Assembly (NCBI GenBank): GCA_040403535.1
Contig: JBBAKL010000001.1
Span: 1 to 64,000 of the forward strand
Origin: JAHEYG01 sp040403535
Lineage (GTDB): Bacteria; Bacteroidota; Bacteroidia; B-17B0; Aurantibacillaceae
Direction: 5' to 3'
Length of the DNA: 64,000 nucleotides
Shown piece after piece: positions 1 through 9,011 of the stretch (position 1 is its first letter; each line of letters starts with the position of its first letter). The translations under genes were made by a program, and so were the position numbers. Under the pieces are notes generated by a model. That model worked only from the letters and a program-made list of their open reading frames with translations. It made no database searches and was not told the DNA's origin.

Positions 1-1297
1 TAATAACTGTACTAATTCGGTAACTGCAAACGTAGTGGTTAATCCATTGCCGAATGTAAACGCAGTTGGATCTACAGCTTGCGAAAACAATAATGTAACT
101 TTAAGTGCGACAGGCGGAATTACTTATTCTTGGTCAGGTCCTGGTGGATTTACCTCTAATAGTCAAAATGGTACAATACCTAATGCATTGTTATCGTCTT
201 CCGGACAATATACTGTTTTAGTAACAGATGCAAATACATGTACAAATACAGCGGTTACTTCAATTATTGTAAATCCTGCTCCTGTACCAACCATTGCATC
301 AAATGGCCCGGTTTGTGTTAATACACAATTAAACTTAAACGGTGGTGGTGGAGTAAGTTATGCCTGGACTGGTCCAAACGGATTTAATTCAAATTCTCAA
401 AACCCTTCGTTTAGTCCTAGTTCAACTGCATATAGCGGAAACTATAACTTAACAATAACAGACATTAACGGATGTACTGCATCAACAGTAATTCCGGTAC
501 TAATTAATCCTATTCCAAATGCATCCATAACTTCATCAACAAATGGTGGATGTGCGCCATTATGCGTATCGTTTAATGTAAATCCTTCACCTAACGTAAC
601 AACTATTAATTGGAATTTAGGAAATGGAGTAACCGGTAACACGGCTTCTCAGCAAACATGTTATGGTACTACCGGAATTTACACAATTGCTGTAAGTGTT
701 TCGGATGCGATTGGATGTTCAAGTTCTGCAACCTATACGGTTGAAGTTTATCCTCAGCCGGTCGCAGATTTCAATCATGCACCATTAAAACCGGTTATCA
801 ATATCGATCCGGAAGTGACATTTACGGATGCTTCACACGGAGCAAACGTTGTGGCTTGGCAATGGTATTTCTATAATACTGCGCAATATACATCAACACA
901 ACAAAATCCTACATTTATGTTTACAGAACCAGGAACATATCCGGTAGCCTTGGTAGTAAAAAGCGATAAAGGATGTTTAGATACCATTGTTAGACCAATT
1001 GTTGTTGGTGAAGATTTTGGAATTTATGTTCCTAATGCATTTACTCCAAACGGAGATGGTGTTAATGATCTTTTCCAGCCAAAAGGATTTGGTATTGTGA
1101 AGTATGAATTACAAATCTTTGATCGTTGGGGTGAAAGAATTTTCTCAACTAAAACATTTGAAGAAGGTTGGGATGGTAAATTTGGAAGTCGTGGTGGTGA
1201 TATCTGTGAAAATGGATCTTATACCTGGTTAATAAATGTAACCAGCGTGTTTGGAAAGTCGCATGAGTTTAAAGGGCATGTCACTTTAATAAAGTAA
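1..1297 (+). CDS. T9SS type B cargo protein, 3' end (gliding motility-associated C-terminal domain)
   Basis: The frame is already open at base 2, so the gene starts before the window; the first GTG at 35 is internal. The visible part has two Ig-like repeats of about 77 residues with the motif SWSGPGGF / AWTGPNGF and paired cysteines, then two PKD-like domains. The last ~90 residues carry PNAFTPNGDGVND, IFDRWGERIF and GWDGKF and end in VTLIK, the classic CHU_C / type B sorting domain. In this family that domain sends the protein through the type IX secretion system to the cell surface, usually as an adhesin. Related in architecture to the giant gene at the right edge, but the sequences differ. 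Family call very sure; ligand unknown. Confidence 0.93.
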   Translation, partial: NNCTNSVTANVVVNPLPNVNAVGSTACENNNVTLSATGGITYSWSGPGGFTSNSQNGTIPNALLSSSGQYTVLVTDANTCTNTAVTSIIVNPAPVPTIASNGPVCVNTQLNLNGGGGVSYAWTGPNGFNSNSQNPSFSPSSTAYSGNYNLTITDINGCTASTVIPVLINPIPNASITSSTNGGCAPLCVSFNVNPSPNVTTINWNLGNGVTGNTASQQTCYGTTGIYTIAVSVSDAIGCSSSATYTVEVYPQPVADFNHAPLKPVINIDPEVTFTDASHGANVVAWQWYFYNTAQYTSTQQNPTFMFTEPGTYPVALVVKSDKGCLDTIVRPIVVGEDFGIYVPNAFTPNGDGVNDLFQPKGFGIVKYELQIFDRWGERIFSTKTFEEGWDGKFGSRGGDICENGSYTWLINVTSVFGKSHEFKGHVTLIK

Positions 1298-1305
1298 ACT
1301 AAAAT

Positions 1306-1338
1306 AAAAAAAGGGAAGAATTATCTTCCCTTTTTTTA
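1306..1338. terminator. Bidirectional intrinsic terminator
   Basis: Stem AAAAAAGGGAAGA with loop ATTA and its exact complement, flanked by A and T tracts. It lies between the convergent T9SS cargo gene and the DMT transporter gene and would serve both strands. Confidence 0.85.
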
Positions 1339-1354
1339 TCCGCAATAATTTAAA

Positions 1355-2239
1355 TTAAAGTGTAATCAATGTAATTGCAATAACAGCAATCAGTAATCCA
1401 ACTTTGTTTTTGACGGAGAGTTTTTCGTTAAAAAGTAAGAATCCAATTACGGTGGAAAGAATAACATTAGAGATGTTAAGTACGGGAAAAAGCTGAGCGC
1501 TTTTTAATGCGTTTGACTCTAGTGCTTTAATAATAAAAAAAATACTGAAGTAATTTGGTATTCCAAGAATTAAACCAGCTAAGAGGCTTTTTACCTCAAT
1601 AAATGGAACATTTTTGTTTGAAGCGCGATTACCGATATAATTATATACAAGTACTATTAGTCCAATGATAAAGGCGAAAGCAAAAGATGTGATTGTAAAC
1701 ATTTCGCTGTCTTGCTCATTTTTAATAAAAAAGGCTTTAGTTGCATTAATAGCAACATCTATTAAACCGCTGCCTATAAATACTAGTACAGGTAAAAAAA
1801 AGATACTTTTGCTTTCTGTCTTTGTTGTTTCGCTACCGGAACTGCTCAGGTATAAAGCGACAAAGGCTAATAGAATTCCAGCTCCTTTTAATACAGTGAG
1901 CTGTTCGTTTAAAATAAAAACAGAGAACAAAACCGGCATTGCAACACTCATTTTGTTGGCAACTGAAGCAGTGGAAATACTTATTTTTTGTGTAGTAAGT
2001 GAAATCAAATAAAATATTGAAATAAGTAAAAAGCCCAATGGAATACTTACGTGAATCCAATTGGAACTAAATAATAATTCCGCTTCAAATGGAAATTTTG
2101 AGAATACCAGTCCTGTAGAAGTAGCTGCCAGATAATTAATGATAATGGCTTGTAGGTTGTTTACATTAAACCTGACAAAGAGTTTGAAAATAAATAGTAA
2201 TGCAACACTGCAAAGAATATTTAATACAATATAAAACAA
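1355..2239 (-). CDS. EamA/DMT-family transporter
   Basis: A 294-residue, very hydrophobic protein with about ten predicted membrane segments in two similar halves, the usual size and layout of EamA drug/metabolite exporters. In the second half FPVLNISNVILSTVIGFLLFNE-type sequence and the matching MPVLFSVFILNEQL in the first half are the typical family signatures (segment ending in NE). Inner membrane. It starts one base after the ribD stop, so the two are almost surely one transcript; a link to riboflavin or its precursors is possible but is only inference from position, as DMT substrates cannot be read from sequence. Confidence 0.85.
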   Translation of the reverse strand: MFYIVLNILCSVALLFIFKLFVRFNVNNLQAIIINYLAATSTGLVFSKFPFEAELLFSSNWIHVSIPLGFLLISIFYLISLTTQKISISTASVANKMSVAMPVLFSVFILNEQLTVLKGAGILLAFVALYLSSSGSETTKTESKSIFFLPVLVFIGSGLIDVAINATKAFFIKNEQDSEMFTITSFAFAFIIGLIVLVYNYIGNRASNKNVPFIEVKSLLAGLILGIPNYFSIFFIIKALESNALKSAQLFPVLNISNVILSTVIGFLLFNEKLSVKNKVGLLIAVIAITLITL

Positions 2240-2240
2240 A

Positions 2241-3284
2241 TTACTTTTTGTTTTTTATAATATATAACTGATCTGTTCCGGATTTTATAAATGAAAGTGG
2301 TAAGTCGATAAGAGGGGCCTTAATCCCGTTTTTAAAGTTAAGATTTGGGTTCACGAAAATTCTTATTTCATCCCATGAATCATTTTTAATAATTGAATTT
2401 AATAGTTTTGCACCCCCTTCAACAAATACACTTGAAATAGTTAAGTCTCCTAAAGCTTCAAATATGGCTTTGGTGTTAAAGTTGTTATGAGGTATTGTTA
2501 AGTAATGAACGTTTTTTTTGTTCTCGCATTTTTTTTCTGTAATAACAATAGTTGGAGCAGCATCATTAAAAACATTCAGATTGCTTGAAAGACGTAAATG
2601 TTTATCGATTACAATGCGTGTTGGGTTTTTACCTTTAACTAAACGAACGGTTAATTCAGGATTGTCGTTTTCGGCGGTATTCGTACCTATCATTATTGTT
2701 TGTTCCTGGGCTCTCCATTGATGAACGGCTTGAATACTCTCAGAGCACGTAATCCAGTTATCTTCTTTTATGTCGGATAAAGGCCATCGGCTAATAAAGC
2801 CATTGACAGTTTGAGCCCATTTTAAAATAATATATGGCCGCTTTTTTTCATGCAACGTAAAAAATCTTTTATTTAATTCTCTTCCTTCGGTTTCTAAAAT
2901 TCCGCTTTCAACTGCAATACCGGTCTGTTTTAGTTTTTCAATTCCTTTTCCGCCAACTAAAGGGTTTGAATCTACATTTCCAATAACTACTTTTTTGAAT
3001 TTTTTTCTGATTATCAAATCAGAACACGGCGGTGTTTTGCCATGATGCGAACACGGTTCCAGGTTCACGTAAAGCGTACAATCACTAAAATCAAAATCGT
3101 CAGGTAATTTTTGTATGGCATTAACTTCCGCGTGGGCTTCACCGTATTTTTGATGATATCCTTCCGAAATAATTTGTCCGTTTTTTACAATTACGCATCC
3201 AACCATTGGATTAGGCGCTACGTAGCCTGCACCCAAAGCGGCAAGCTCCAGGCATCGTTTCATATAGAATTCGGGATGTTTCAT
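2241..3284 (-). CDS. ribD: Bifunctional riboflavin biosynthesis protein RibD (deaminase/reductase)
   Basis: Catalyses the second and third steps of riboflavin synthesis: deamination of the diaminopyrimidine and NADPH reduction of the ribosyl side chain. The N-terminal deaminase has HAEVNA (zinc ligand and catalytic Glu, residues 51-56) and PCSHHGKTPPC (77-87); the C-terminal reductase half starts near residue 140 with RPYIILKWAQTVNGFIS and ends with an EGG-containing stretch. I chose the ATG at 3284 because homologues begin just before YMKRCLELA; the frame is open to an ATG at 3314, ten codons further upstream. First gene of a ribD-EamA pair, divergent from ffh. Confidence 0.93.
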   Translation of the reverse strand: MKHPEFYMKRCLELAALGAGYVAPNPMVGCVIVKNGQIISEGYHQKYGEAHAEVNAIQKLPDDFDFSDCTLYVNLEPCSHHGKTPPCSDLIIRKKFKKVVIGNVDSNPLVGGKGIEKLKQTGIAVESGILETEGRELNKRFFTLHEKKRPYIILKWAQTVNGFISRWPLSDIKEDNWITCSESIQAVHQWRAQEQTIMIGTNTAENDNPELTVRLVKGKNPTRIVIDKHLRLSSNLNVFNDAAPTIVITEKKCENKKNVHYLTIPHNNFNTKAIFEALGDLTISSVFVEGGAKLLNSIIKNDSWDEIRIFVNPNLNFKNGIKAPLIDLPLSFIKSGTDQLYIIKNKK

Positions 3285-3399
3285 TCGGGTACGAATTACA
3301 CTATTTTTTATCAAATACGGTAAAAATAGTGAACAATCGCTCTTTTCGTGGCAAAATACGGTTACATTTTTGTAAATTTACCTCTTATTTTTACGACCT

Positions 3400-4746
3400 A
3401 TGTTTGATAATTTAAGTGATAAGTTAGATAGGGCCTTTAAAGTTTTAAAAGGTCATGGAAAAATTACAGAGATTAACGTTGCAGAAACTTTAAAAGAAGT
3501 TCGTAAAGCATTATTAGATGCCGACGTAAATTATAAAGTAGCAAAGCAATTTACTGATACAATAAAGGAGAAAGCGCTAGGTCAGAACGTGTTAACTTCT
3601 ATTTCTCCAGGTCAATTATTAATTAAGATTACCCATGATGAATTAACTGCGTTAATGGGCGGACAAAAGGAAGAGATTTTTTTAGGGGGTAATCCGACAA
3701 TCATTTTAATGAGTGGCTTACAAGGTTCGGGTAAAACAACCTTTACCGGAAAGCTGGCTAATTATCTTAAGACAAAAAAAGGAAAAAAACCATTAATGGT
3801 TGCCTGCGACGTTTATCGTCCGGCTGCTATTGATCAGTTACATGTATTGGGTGAACAGATTGGTATTGAGGTATTCTCAAATAAGGATGAAAAAAATCCT
3901 ATAAAAATTGCGGAAGCTGCCATTAAACAAGCAAAAGAAAACGGAAATAGTGTTGTGTTAATAGATACAGCAGGTCGTTTGGCAGTTGATGAGGCGATGA
4001 TGACTGAAATCGCTGAATTAAAAAAAGCGGTTAAGCCAAATGAGATTTTGTTTGTTGTGGATTCAATGACCGGTCAGGATGCTGTAAATACAGCAAAAGC
4101 ATTTAACGATCGCTTAGATTTTGATGGTGTTATCTTAACAAAATTAGACGGTGATACACGTGGTGGTGCCGCCTTATCTATTAAATCGATTGTAAACAAG
4201 CCGATAAAATTCATTGGTACCGGCGAAAAAATGGACGCTTTGGATGTGTTTTATCCTGAGCGGATGTCAGATCGTATTTTAGGAATGGGTGACGTTGTAA
4301 CTTTAGTTGAACGCGCCCAGGAACAATTTAATGAAGAAGAAGCAAGGAAATTATCCAAAAAAATAGCAAAAAATCAGTTTGATTTAAATGACTTTTTAAG
4401 TCAGTTGCAACAAATCAAAAAGATGGGAAATATTAAAGATCTTGTTGGAATGATTCCTGGTGTAGGTAAGGCGATAAAGGATGCCGATATAAACGAAGAT
4501 GCCTTTAAACACATTGAGGCAATTATTTATTCAATGACTCCTGAAGAGCGAAATAAGCCTGAGATCATAAACGGTTCACGTCGTCAGCGAATAGCAAAAG
4601 GGTGCGGACAAAATATTACGGAAATAAATAAACTTTTAAAACAGTTTGAAGATACCCGTAAAATGATGCGCATGATGAACGATAAAAATGCTATGAGTAA
4701 ATTGATGCGAAACATGCCTAAGATGCCTGGCGCAAAAGGCATGTAA
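3400..4746 (+). CDS. ffh: Signal recognition particle GTPase Ffh
   Basis: Protein part of the SRP, which targets nascent membrane and secreted proteins to FtsY and the Sec translocon. 448 residues, normal length. N domain 1-90; G domain with GLQGSGKTT (G1), CDVYRPAAIDQL, DTAGR (G3), TKLDGDTRGGAAL (G4) and GTGEKMDALDVF; methionine-rich M domain from about 295, with RRQRIAKGCG (4S RNA binding region) and the closing MMRMMN / MRNMPKMPG segment. Starts at the ATG directly after an AT-rich leader. Stands alone, 68 bases before folD. Confidence 0.97.
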   Translation: MFDNLSDKLDRAFKVLKGHGKITEINVAETLKEVRKALLDADVNYKVAKQFTDTIKEKALGQNVLTSISPGQLLIKITHDELTALMGGQKEEIFLGGNPTIILMSGLQGSGKTTFTGKLANYLKTKKGKKPLMVACDVYRPAAIDQLHVLGEQIGIEVFSNKDEKNPIKIAEAAIKQAKENGNSVVLIDTAGRLAVDEAMMTEIAELKKAVKPNEILFVVDSMTGQDAVNTAKAFNDRLDFDGVILTKLDGDTRGGAALSIKSIVNKPIKFIGTGEKMDALDVFYPERMSDRILGMGDVVTLVERAQEQFNEEEARKLSKKIAKNQFDLNDFLSQLQQIKKMGNIKDLVGMIPGVGKAIKDADINEDAFKHIEAIIYSMTPEERNKPEIINGSRRQRIAKGCGQNITEINKLLKQFEDTRKMMRMMNDKNAMSKLMRNMPKMPGAKGM

Positions 4747-4814
4747 AAAATAACAATAATCATTTTCTTCTTTCGGGTTTATAGCTATATTAGTAGAACT
4801 TAAATTCTACGAAT

Positions 4815-5702
4815 ATGAGTTATAACATTATTGATGGCAAAAAAATTTCTGAGCAGCTTCAAAATGAAATCGCTGAAGAAGTAAAACAATTAAAAGCTGC
4901 CGGTAAAAAAACTCCACATCTGGCAGCAATACTTGTTGGTGATGATCCGGCCTCTAAAGCTTATGTGGGATCAAAAGTTAAAGCTTGCGAAAAAGTAGGA
5001 TTTAATTCTACATTGATTAAACTCGACTCAAGCGTATCAGAAAAAGAATTGTTAGATAAGCTTCAAGAACTAAATAATAACGATGATATTGACGGATACA
5101 TTGTTCAGTTACCTTTACCAAAACACATCAGTGAGCATAAAGTGATAGAGGCAGTGAAGCCGAGCAAAGATGTAGATGGTTTTCATCCGATAAATGTAGG
5201 AAAGCTGGTTTTGAATTTACCAACGTATGTTAGTGCTACTCCTTTTGGAATTGTTCAGTTACTTGAGCGTTACAAAATCGAAACAAATGGTAAAAACTGT
5301 GTGGTAATCGGACGTAGTCATATTGTAGGTTCACCCATGAGTATATTAATGGCCAAAAACACCAATTTCGGGAATTGTACCGTAACATTATGTCATAGCA
5401 GAACAACCAATTTGAAAGAGCATTTATTAAACGCGGATATTATTGTTGCAGCTTTGGGTAAGCCTGAATTTTTAACAGCCGACATGGTTAAGCCGGGAGC
5501 TGTGGTGATTGATGTAGGTATAAATCGAGTTGATGATTCTAGTTTACCAAAAGGATATAAATTGGTAGGTGATGTGAAGTTTGATGAGGTAGCACCTAAA
5601 TGCTTGTATATTACTCCTGTTCCGGGTGGAGTAGGACCAATGACAATTGCTTCGCTATTAAAAAATACTTTATTAGCCGCTAAAAAAGAAATTTACGCTT
5701 AA
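4815..5702 (+). CDS. folD: Bifunctional methylenetetrahydrofolate dehydrogenase/cyclohydrolase FolD
   Basis: Interconverts 5,10-methylene-, methenyl- and 10-formyl-tetrahydrofolate in the cytosol, with NADP. 295 residues, normal length. Seen: YVGSKVKACEKVGF near residue 50 (catalytic Tyr and Lys), DVDGFHPINVG, TPFGI, the nucleotide loop GRSHIVGSPMSIL and the C-terminal TPVPGGVGPMTIASLL. Its TAA stop overlaps by four bases with the stop of the convergent gene on the other strand, so no terminator fits between them. Confidence 0.97.
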   Translation: MSYNIIDGKKISEQLQNEIAEEVKQLKAAGKKTPHLAAILVGDDPASKAYVGSKVKACEKVGFNSTLIKLDSSVSEKELLDKLQELNNNDDIDGYIVQLPLPKHISEHKVIEAVKPSKDVDGFHPINVGKLVLNLPTYVSATPFGIVQLLERYKIETNGKNCVVIGRSHIVGSPMSILMAKNTNFGNCTVTLCHSRTTNLKEHLLNADIIVAALGKPEFLTADMVKPGAVVIDVGINRVDDSSLPKGYKLVGDVKFDEVAPKCLYITPVPGGVGPMTIASLLKNTLLAAKKEIYA

Positions 5703-6877
5703 GGATAAACAAAGTGTATGGTTTCCTTCACTGTTTTTCCTTCATTGATTGCAGGAACCCAGTTTGGCATATTTAAAAGAATGTTTTCAAGTAATAATTC
5801 ACATTCGCTGCAATTACTGAAAGAGTTTAGGAATTTAATTTTGGTAACCTTTCCGGTTTCGTTAATCGTGATCTTTGCTACAAACTCTTTTACATTAGCT
5901 TTAAGCTTTTCATTCTGTTTAATTTCAGATTGAATATAGTCTTGCGCCCTATTAAAATTTTTATATTTAAAACAAGGCGCCGATACATTCATATCGTAGG
6001 CAACTGCGCTTGATTTTGTATTTACAATACTTGTAGCTGAAGGATAGGCGCGATCATCGCTGGCAACCGCTTCACCCGGAGCCATGTTTTTTTCTTTTCG
6101 TTTAGATTCTTTCTTTGATGCAGTTTTATTTACACCGCCTGTACTAACGGCGCTCCTGGCTTTTGCATCCTCAAGATCTTTATTGGCTCCAGTATTCATT
6201 TTTGAATATTCGCTTTCTTCAGCCTTTGCTACTGCCTGGTATTTTTCTTCAAGAGCAACAGGTGCCGCAGTTTCCGGACCATTATTAATTTCATTAGGTT
6301 TATTGTCATCCTTTTCAGAAACAGTGGTTGATGCAAGCATGTCGCCTTTGGCAGAGCCGGTAGCTTTTCCCGCGCCTTCATCTATTCGTGATGAAATAGT
6401 TTTATTTGGTTGTGCAGTAATATCGTTTTGCTGTTCGTTTGAATTTTGATCTGATGATTGTGTTTCAGCGCTCTTTTCTAAACTAGTAACTTCAATATTA
6501 GGGGAAGCGTTACCGGGCGTGTTTGGCAGACCCGGAAGTTTTTCGGATTCAATTGCTTCTTTGTTAAGGGCCAGTTCATCCTTTTGGTTGCCAAGCACGG
6601 AGTAAAACAATACACTAAGGCCTATTATTAAAATCAAGCCTGCAGCCATACTTAAGTAGTAAATGGTTTTATTACCCGATTTCTTTTCAAAATAAACCTC
6701 ATCTATTTTTGAGTTTAATTTCGAATTTAAAGAACGAGCCAGCTCATCATTTTCCAATGACGCAAAACCTTCCAATGCTTCCTTTTCAAAATCATCTAAT
6801 CCTTCGGAATCTTTTGACTCCAGTCGATTAAACAATTCATCACTGTCGGGTGTGTGTTTATTCAGCTGCTTGGCCAT
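5699..6877 (-). CDS. Anti-sigma-like membrane protein with TonB-type C-terminal domain
   Basis: 392 residues in three parts: an acidic cytoplasmic stretch (1-70), one membrane segment (about 72-92, YYLSMAAGLILIIGLSVLFY), a long low-complexity Asn/Ser/Glu/Lys-rich periplasmic linker, and a C-terminal domain (about 305-392) with GKVTKIKFLNS, MPNWVPAINEGKTVKE and a closing FVYP, which looks like the TonB C-terminal fold. Its ATG lies 20 bases inside the end of the upstream ECF sigma gene, so the pair is translationally coupled. I infer a sigma-factor partner, anti-sigma or TonB-like transducer. No recognisable zinc anti-sigma motif. Confidence 0.6.
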   Translation of the reverse strand: MAKQLNKHTPDSDELFNRLESKDSEGLDDFEKEALEGFASLENDELARSLNSKLNSKIDEVYFEKKSGNKTIYYLSMAAGLILIIGLSVLFYSVLGNQKDELALNKEAIESEKLPGLPNTPGNASPNIEVTSLEKSAETQSSDQNSNEQQNDITAQPNKTISSRIDEGAGKATGSAKGDMLASTTVSEKDDNKPNEINNGPETAAPVALEEKYQAVAKAEESEYSKMNTGANKDLEDAKARSAVSTGGVNKTASKKESKRKEKNMAPGEAVASDDRAYPSATSIVNTKSSAVAYDMNVSAPCFKYKNFNRAQDYIQSEIKQNEKLKANVKEFVAKITINETGKVTKIKFLNSFSNCSECELLLENILLNMPNWVPAINEGKTVKETIHFVYP

Positions 6878-7454
6878 TTTGTAATTCTGTAATTTTATTT
6901 TTTAAGTTCCTTTTTCCGTTTTGTATATAACTTTTTACTTCATTAGAAGAAAACCCTGTCAATTCAACAATTTCATTATAGCTCATGTTTTTATAATAAA
7001 ACAGTATAATGCATTGTTTTTGTTCTTTAGTTAGTGCGTTTAGTGCTTTTTCCAGCTGCAGTAAAGAATTTTCCTTTTCTTCATTTGTATTGGGATGTAA
7101 TTCATGCCCGGAATCCATAAAAAGAATAGTATTCTCCTGAAGCTCAATATCCTTTTTAAGTTGCGATTGTTTTTTTCGAAGCTCCATTAAACACATATTT
7201 TTCGAATAGGTGTAGAGCCAGCTCTTAAAAAATTCGATTTTGTGCTTTTTAAGATCGGAGGTAATCTTCTCAAATATTTGCATTACCATATCTTGTGCTT
7301 CATTCTCATTTTTAAGGTATTTAATACACAAACCCAATACTAAATGCGAATACCGTTTAAATAAAATGCCTAAAAAAACATTATCGCCTTTTTCGCAATA
7401 ATTTTTAATTAGCTCAATATCATCTAGTTGATTGTATTCGCTTCGGTAAAGCAT
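6858..7454 (-). CDS. ECF-type RNA polymerase sigma factor
   Basis: 198 residues with the two ECF parts. Region 2 (about 22-95) has the pattern LGILFKRYSHLVLGLCIKYL, EAQDMVMQIFEKI and FFKSWLYTYSKNMCLMELRK. Region 4 (about 130-190) has LNALTKEQKQCIILFYYKNMSY followed by the helix-turn-helix FSSNEVKSYIQNGKRNLK. Directs RNA polymerase to a small regulon. The overlapping downstream gene codes for a one-pass membrane protein, the usual place of an anti-sigma factor. The target genes cannot be read from here. Confidence 0.9.
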   Translation of the reverse strand: MLYRSEYNQLDDIELIKNYCEKGDNVFLGILFKRYSHLVLGLCIKYLKNENEAQDMVMQIFEKITSDLKKHKIEFFKSWLYTYSKNMCLMELRKKQSQLKKDIELQENTILFMDSGHELHPNTNEEKENSLLQLEKALNALTKEQKQCIILFYYKNMSYNEIVELTGFSSNEVKSYIQNGKRNLKNKITELQNGQAAE

Positions 7455-7546
7455 CAGGTATTAAATGTAGTGAATTTAAAAGAAATCAACTTTTTTTTCT
7501 CCAAATTATTTAATAAAATGTTTAATCCAATTTCAATTTCAAATGT

Positions 7547-7554
7547 TATATTTG
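7547..7554 (+). promoter_or_regulatory. -7 promoter element upstream of the YfiR gene
   Basis: TATATTTG, an exact match to the Bacteroidota form TAnnTTTG. It ends one base before the first ATG of the YfiR frame, so transcription would begin at about 7558 and miss that ATG. No clear TTTG sits at the -33 position. Confidence 0.5.
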
Positions 7555-7555
7555 T

Positions 7556-8113
7556 ATGATATGCGGTGTTTTATCCGCTAAAATCACATTGTATAACTTT
7601 GGTAAATATTTGATTATTCTTTTACTGCTTACGGGTAGTTTTGGTTTCGTGCAAAATATTGATACGAATGCCAAAATTAAAGCTGTATTCTTATACAATT
7701 TCACGCGTTATTTCGAATGGCCTGAGTCTAAAAAATCAGGAAATTTTATTATTCATGTAGTTGGAAAGAATGAGGCGTTGGTTAAAGAATTAAATAAAAT
7801 GTCTGAAACCAAAACTGTAGGTAATCAAAAATTAGAAATAATTAATACGCCAACATATGATGGAAAAAGTAAACCACATATGATGTTTATTTTACCGGAT
7901 GCGGCTAAACTTTTGGCAGATGTTACTGCAAAACTAAAAGGCAAGGGAGCTTTAATTATTGCTGAAAAAGATGGGGCCGCTAAAACCGGTGCCGCTATCA
8001 ATTTCGTTGTAATAGAAAACAAACAAAAATTCGAATACAGTAAAACCAGCGCTGTAAAAGCAGGGCTTAAAACAAGTGAAGATTTTAAAGCTTTAGCAAT
8101 AGCAGTGGATTAA
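7556..8113 (+). CDS. YfiR family periplasmic protein (DUF4154)
   Basis: 185 residues with a signal peptide (KYLIILLLLTGSFGFVQ) and then the family hallmark KAVFLYNFTRYFEWP (about 41-55), followed by VVGKNEALVKEL and the closing AINFVVIENKQKFEYSKTSAVKAGLKTSEDF. In Pseudomonas, YfiR is a periplasmic repressor of the HAMP-containing diguanylate cyclase YfiN. Here it is followed by a TPR gene and a HAMP-SpoIIE phosphatase gene, 1 and 6 bases apart. Start: the ATG at 7556 gives the longest frame, but the promoter element next to it makes the in-frame TTG at 7589 (giving MYNFGKYLIILL) a serious alternative. Confidence 0.85.
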   Translation: MICGVLSAKITLYNFGKYLIILLLLTGSFGFVQNIDTNAKIKAVFLYNFTRYFEWPESKKSGNFIIHVVGKNEALVKELNKMSETKTVGNQKLEIINTPTYDGKSKPHMMFILPDAAKLLADVTAKLKGKGALIIAEKDGAAKTGAAINFVVIENKQKFEYSKTSAVKAGLKTSEDFKALAIAVD

Positions 8114-8114
8114 G

Positions 8115-9005
8115 ATGAAAATTAAAAATATTACATATTTGTTTCTTCTTCTTGGCGTAATGCTTTCGGGAAATGCTTTTGCACAGTATGAAAAAATGAT
8201 ACGTGTGCAAGAATGTTTAAAAGCGAAAGACATAAAAGGCGCTAAGCAGGCAGTTGATTCTGTGTTTTTGTCAAAAGAAGCTCAGACGGATGCACAAGCA
8301 TGGTATTTCCGCTCGTTTGTTTATTACGAATTGGCTAAAAAAGACAGAGCAACATTAATATCTCCGGCGCGTGATTCTTCAGTTGCTTATGCTTTAAAAT
8401 CAATAAAATTGGCAACAGATGCCGAACTAAAACAATCTTGTAACGAAATCATTAAACGGCACGCTACAACTTATTTGAACTTACGTAAAATTTTATTACA
8501 GGATTCTTTAAAATATGAAAGAAGTTATACGGCTTACAGCAATTATAAAAAATTAAATTCAATGATTGATCCTAATGCAGATTATAAAGCATTTGACATT
8601 GAATATTTCTCAGCTGCAGGTTCAATTTTCACCGAATTGTTTTCTAATGACAACTCAAAAACAGAATATGGTGAGGTAGGTAAAGTTGCTCTTATGAAAG
8701 TGTTAGACTTAGATCCTAAAAACGTAAGCGCCTCTTTTAATTTAGGTGTCATTTATTATAACCAGGGCGTTAATTTGATTAATTCAATGGATATTGACAC
8801 ACCTCTTGATAAACTAGAATCCATTCAAGACAATTCAGTGAAATTATTTAAGCAATCGTTGCCATTTATGACTAAGGTTTACGAATTGGATCCTAAAAAC
8901 GTAAAAGCTCTAGAGAGTTTAAGCCGTATCTATTATGCGCTTAACGATACAGAAAAGGCAAATGAATTCGTGGCCAAATTAGAGCAGGCAAAGCAAGGAA
9001 AATAG
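8115..9005 (+). CDS. Secreted TPR-type protein, middle gene of the YfiR operon
   Basis: 296 residues with a signal peptide (YLFLLLGVMLSGNAFAQ). The rest is helical with TPR-like patterns: AQAWYFRSFVYYELAKKDR near 65 and two repeats opening with VLDLDPKNVSASFNLGVIYYNQG and VYELDPKNVKALESLSRIYYAL in the C-terminal third. Predicted periplasmic scaffold. Starts one base after the YfiR stop and ends six bases before the phosphatase gene, so it should take part in the same signalling path; its exact role is not known. Confidence 0.7.
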   Translation: MKIKNITYLFLLLGVMLSGNAFAQYEKMIRVQECLKAKDIKGAKQAVDSVFLSKEAQTDAQAWYFRSFVYYELAKKDRATLISPARDSSVAYALKSIKLATDAELKQSCNEIIKRHATTYLNLRKILLQDSLKYERSYTAYSNYKKLNSMIDPNADYKAFDIEYFSAAGSIFTELFSNDNSKTEYGEVGKVALMKVLDLDPKNVSASFNLGVIYYNQGVNLINSMDIDTPLDKLESIQDNSVKLFKQSLPFMTKVYELDPKNVKALESLSRIYYALNDTEKANEFVAKLEQAKQGK

Positions 9006-9011
9006 CAAATT

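Noticed and set aside
442..642. Small antisense frames inside large genes
   Set aside because: Composition mirrors the coding strand; no family-like sequence, promoter or conservation signal.
3361..3399. Promoter of ffh (TACATTTTTG and TATTTTTA)
   Set aside because: Neither fits TAnnTTTG exactly with a TTTG at the right distance, so no call was made.
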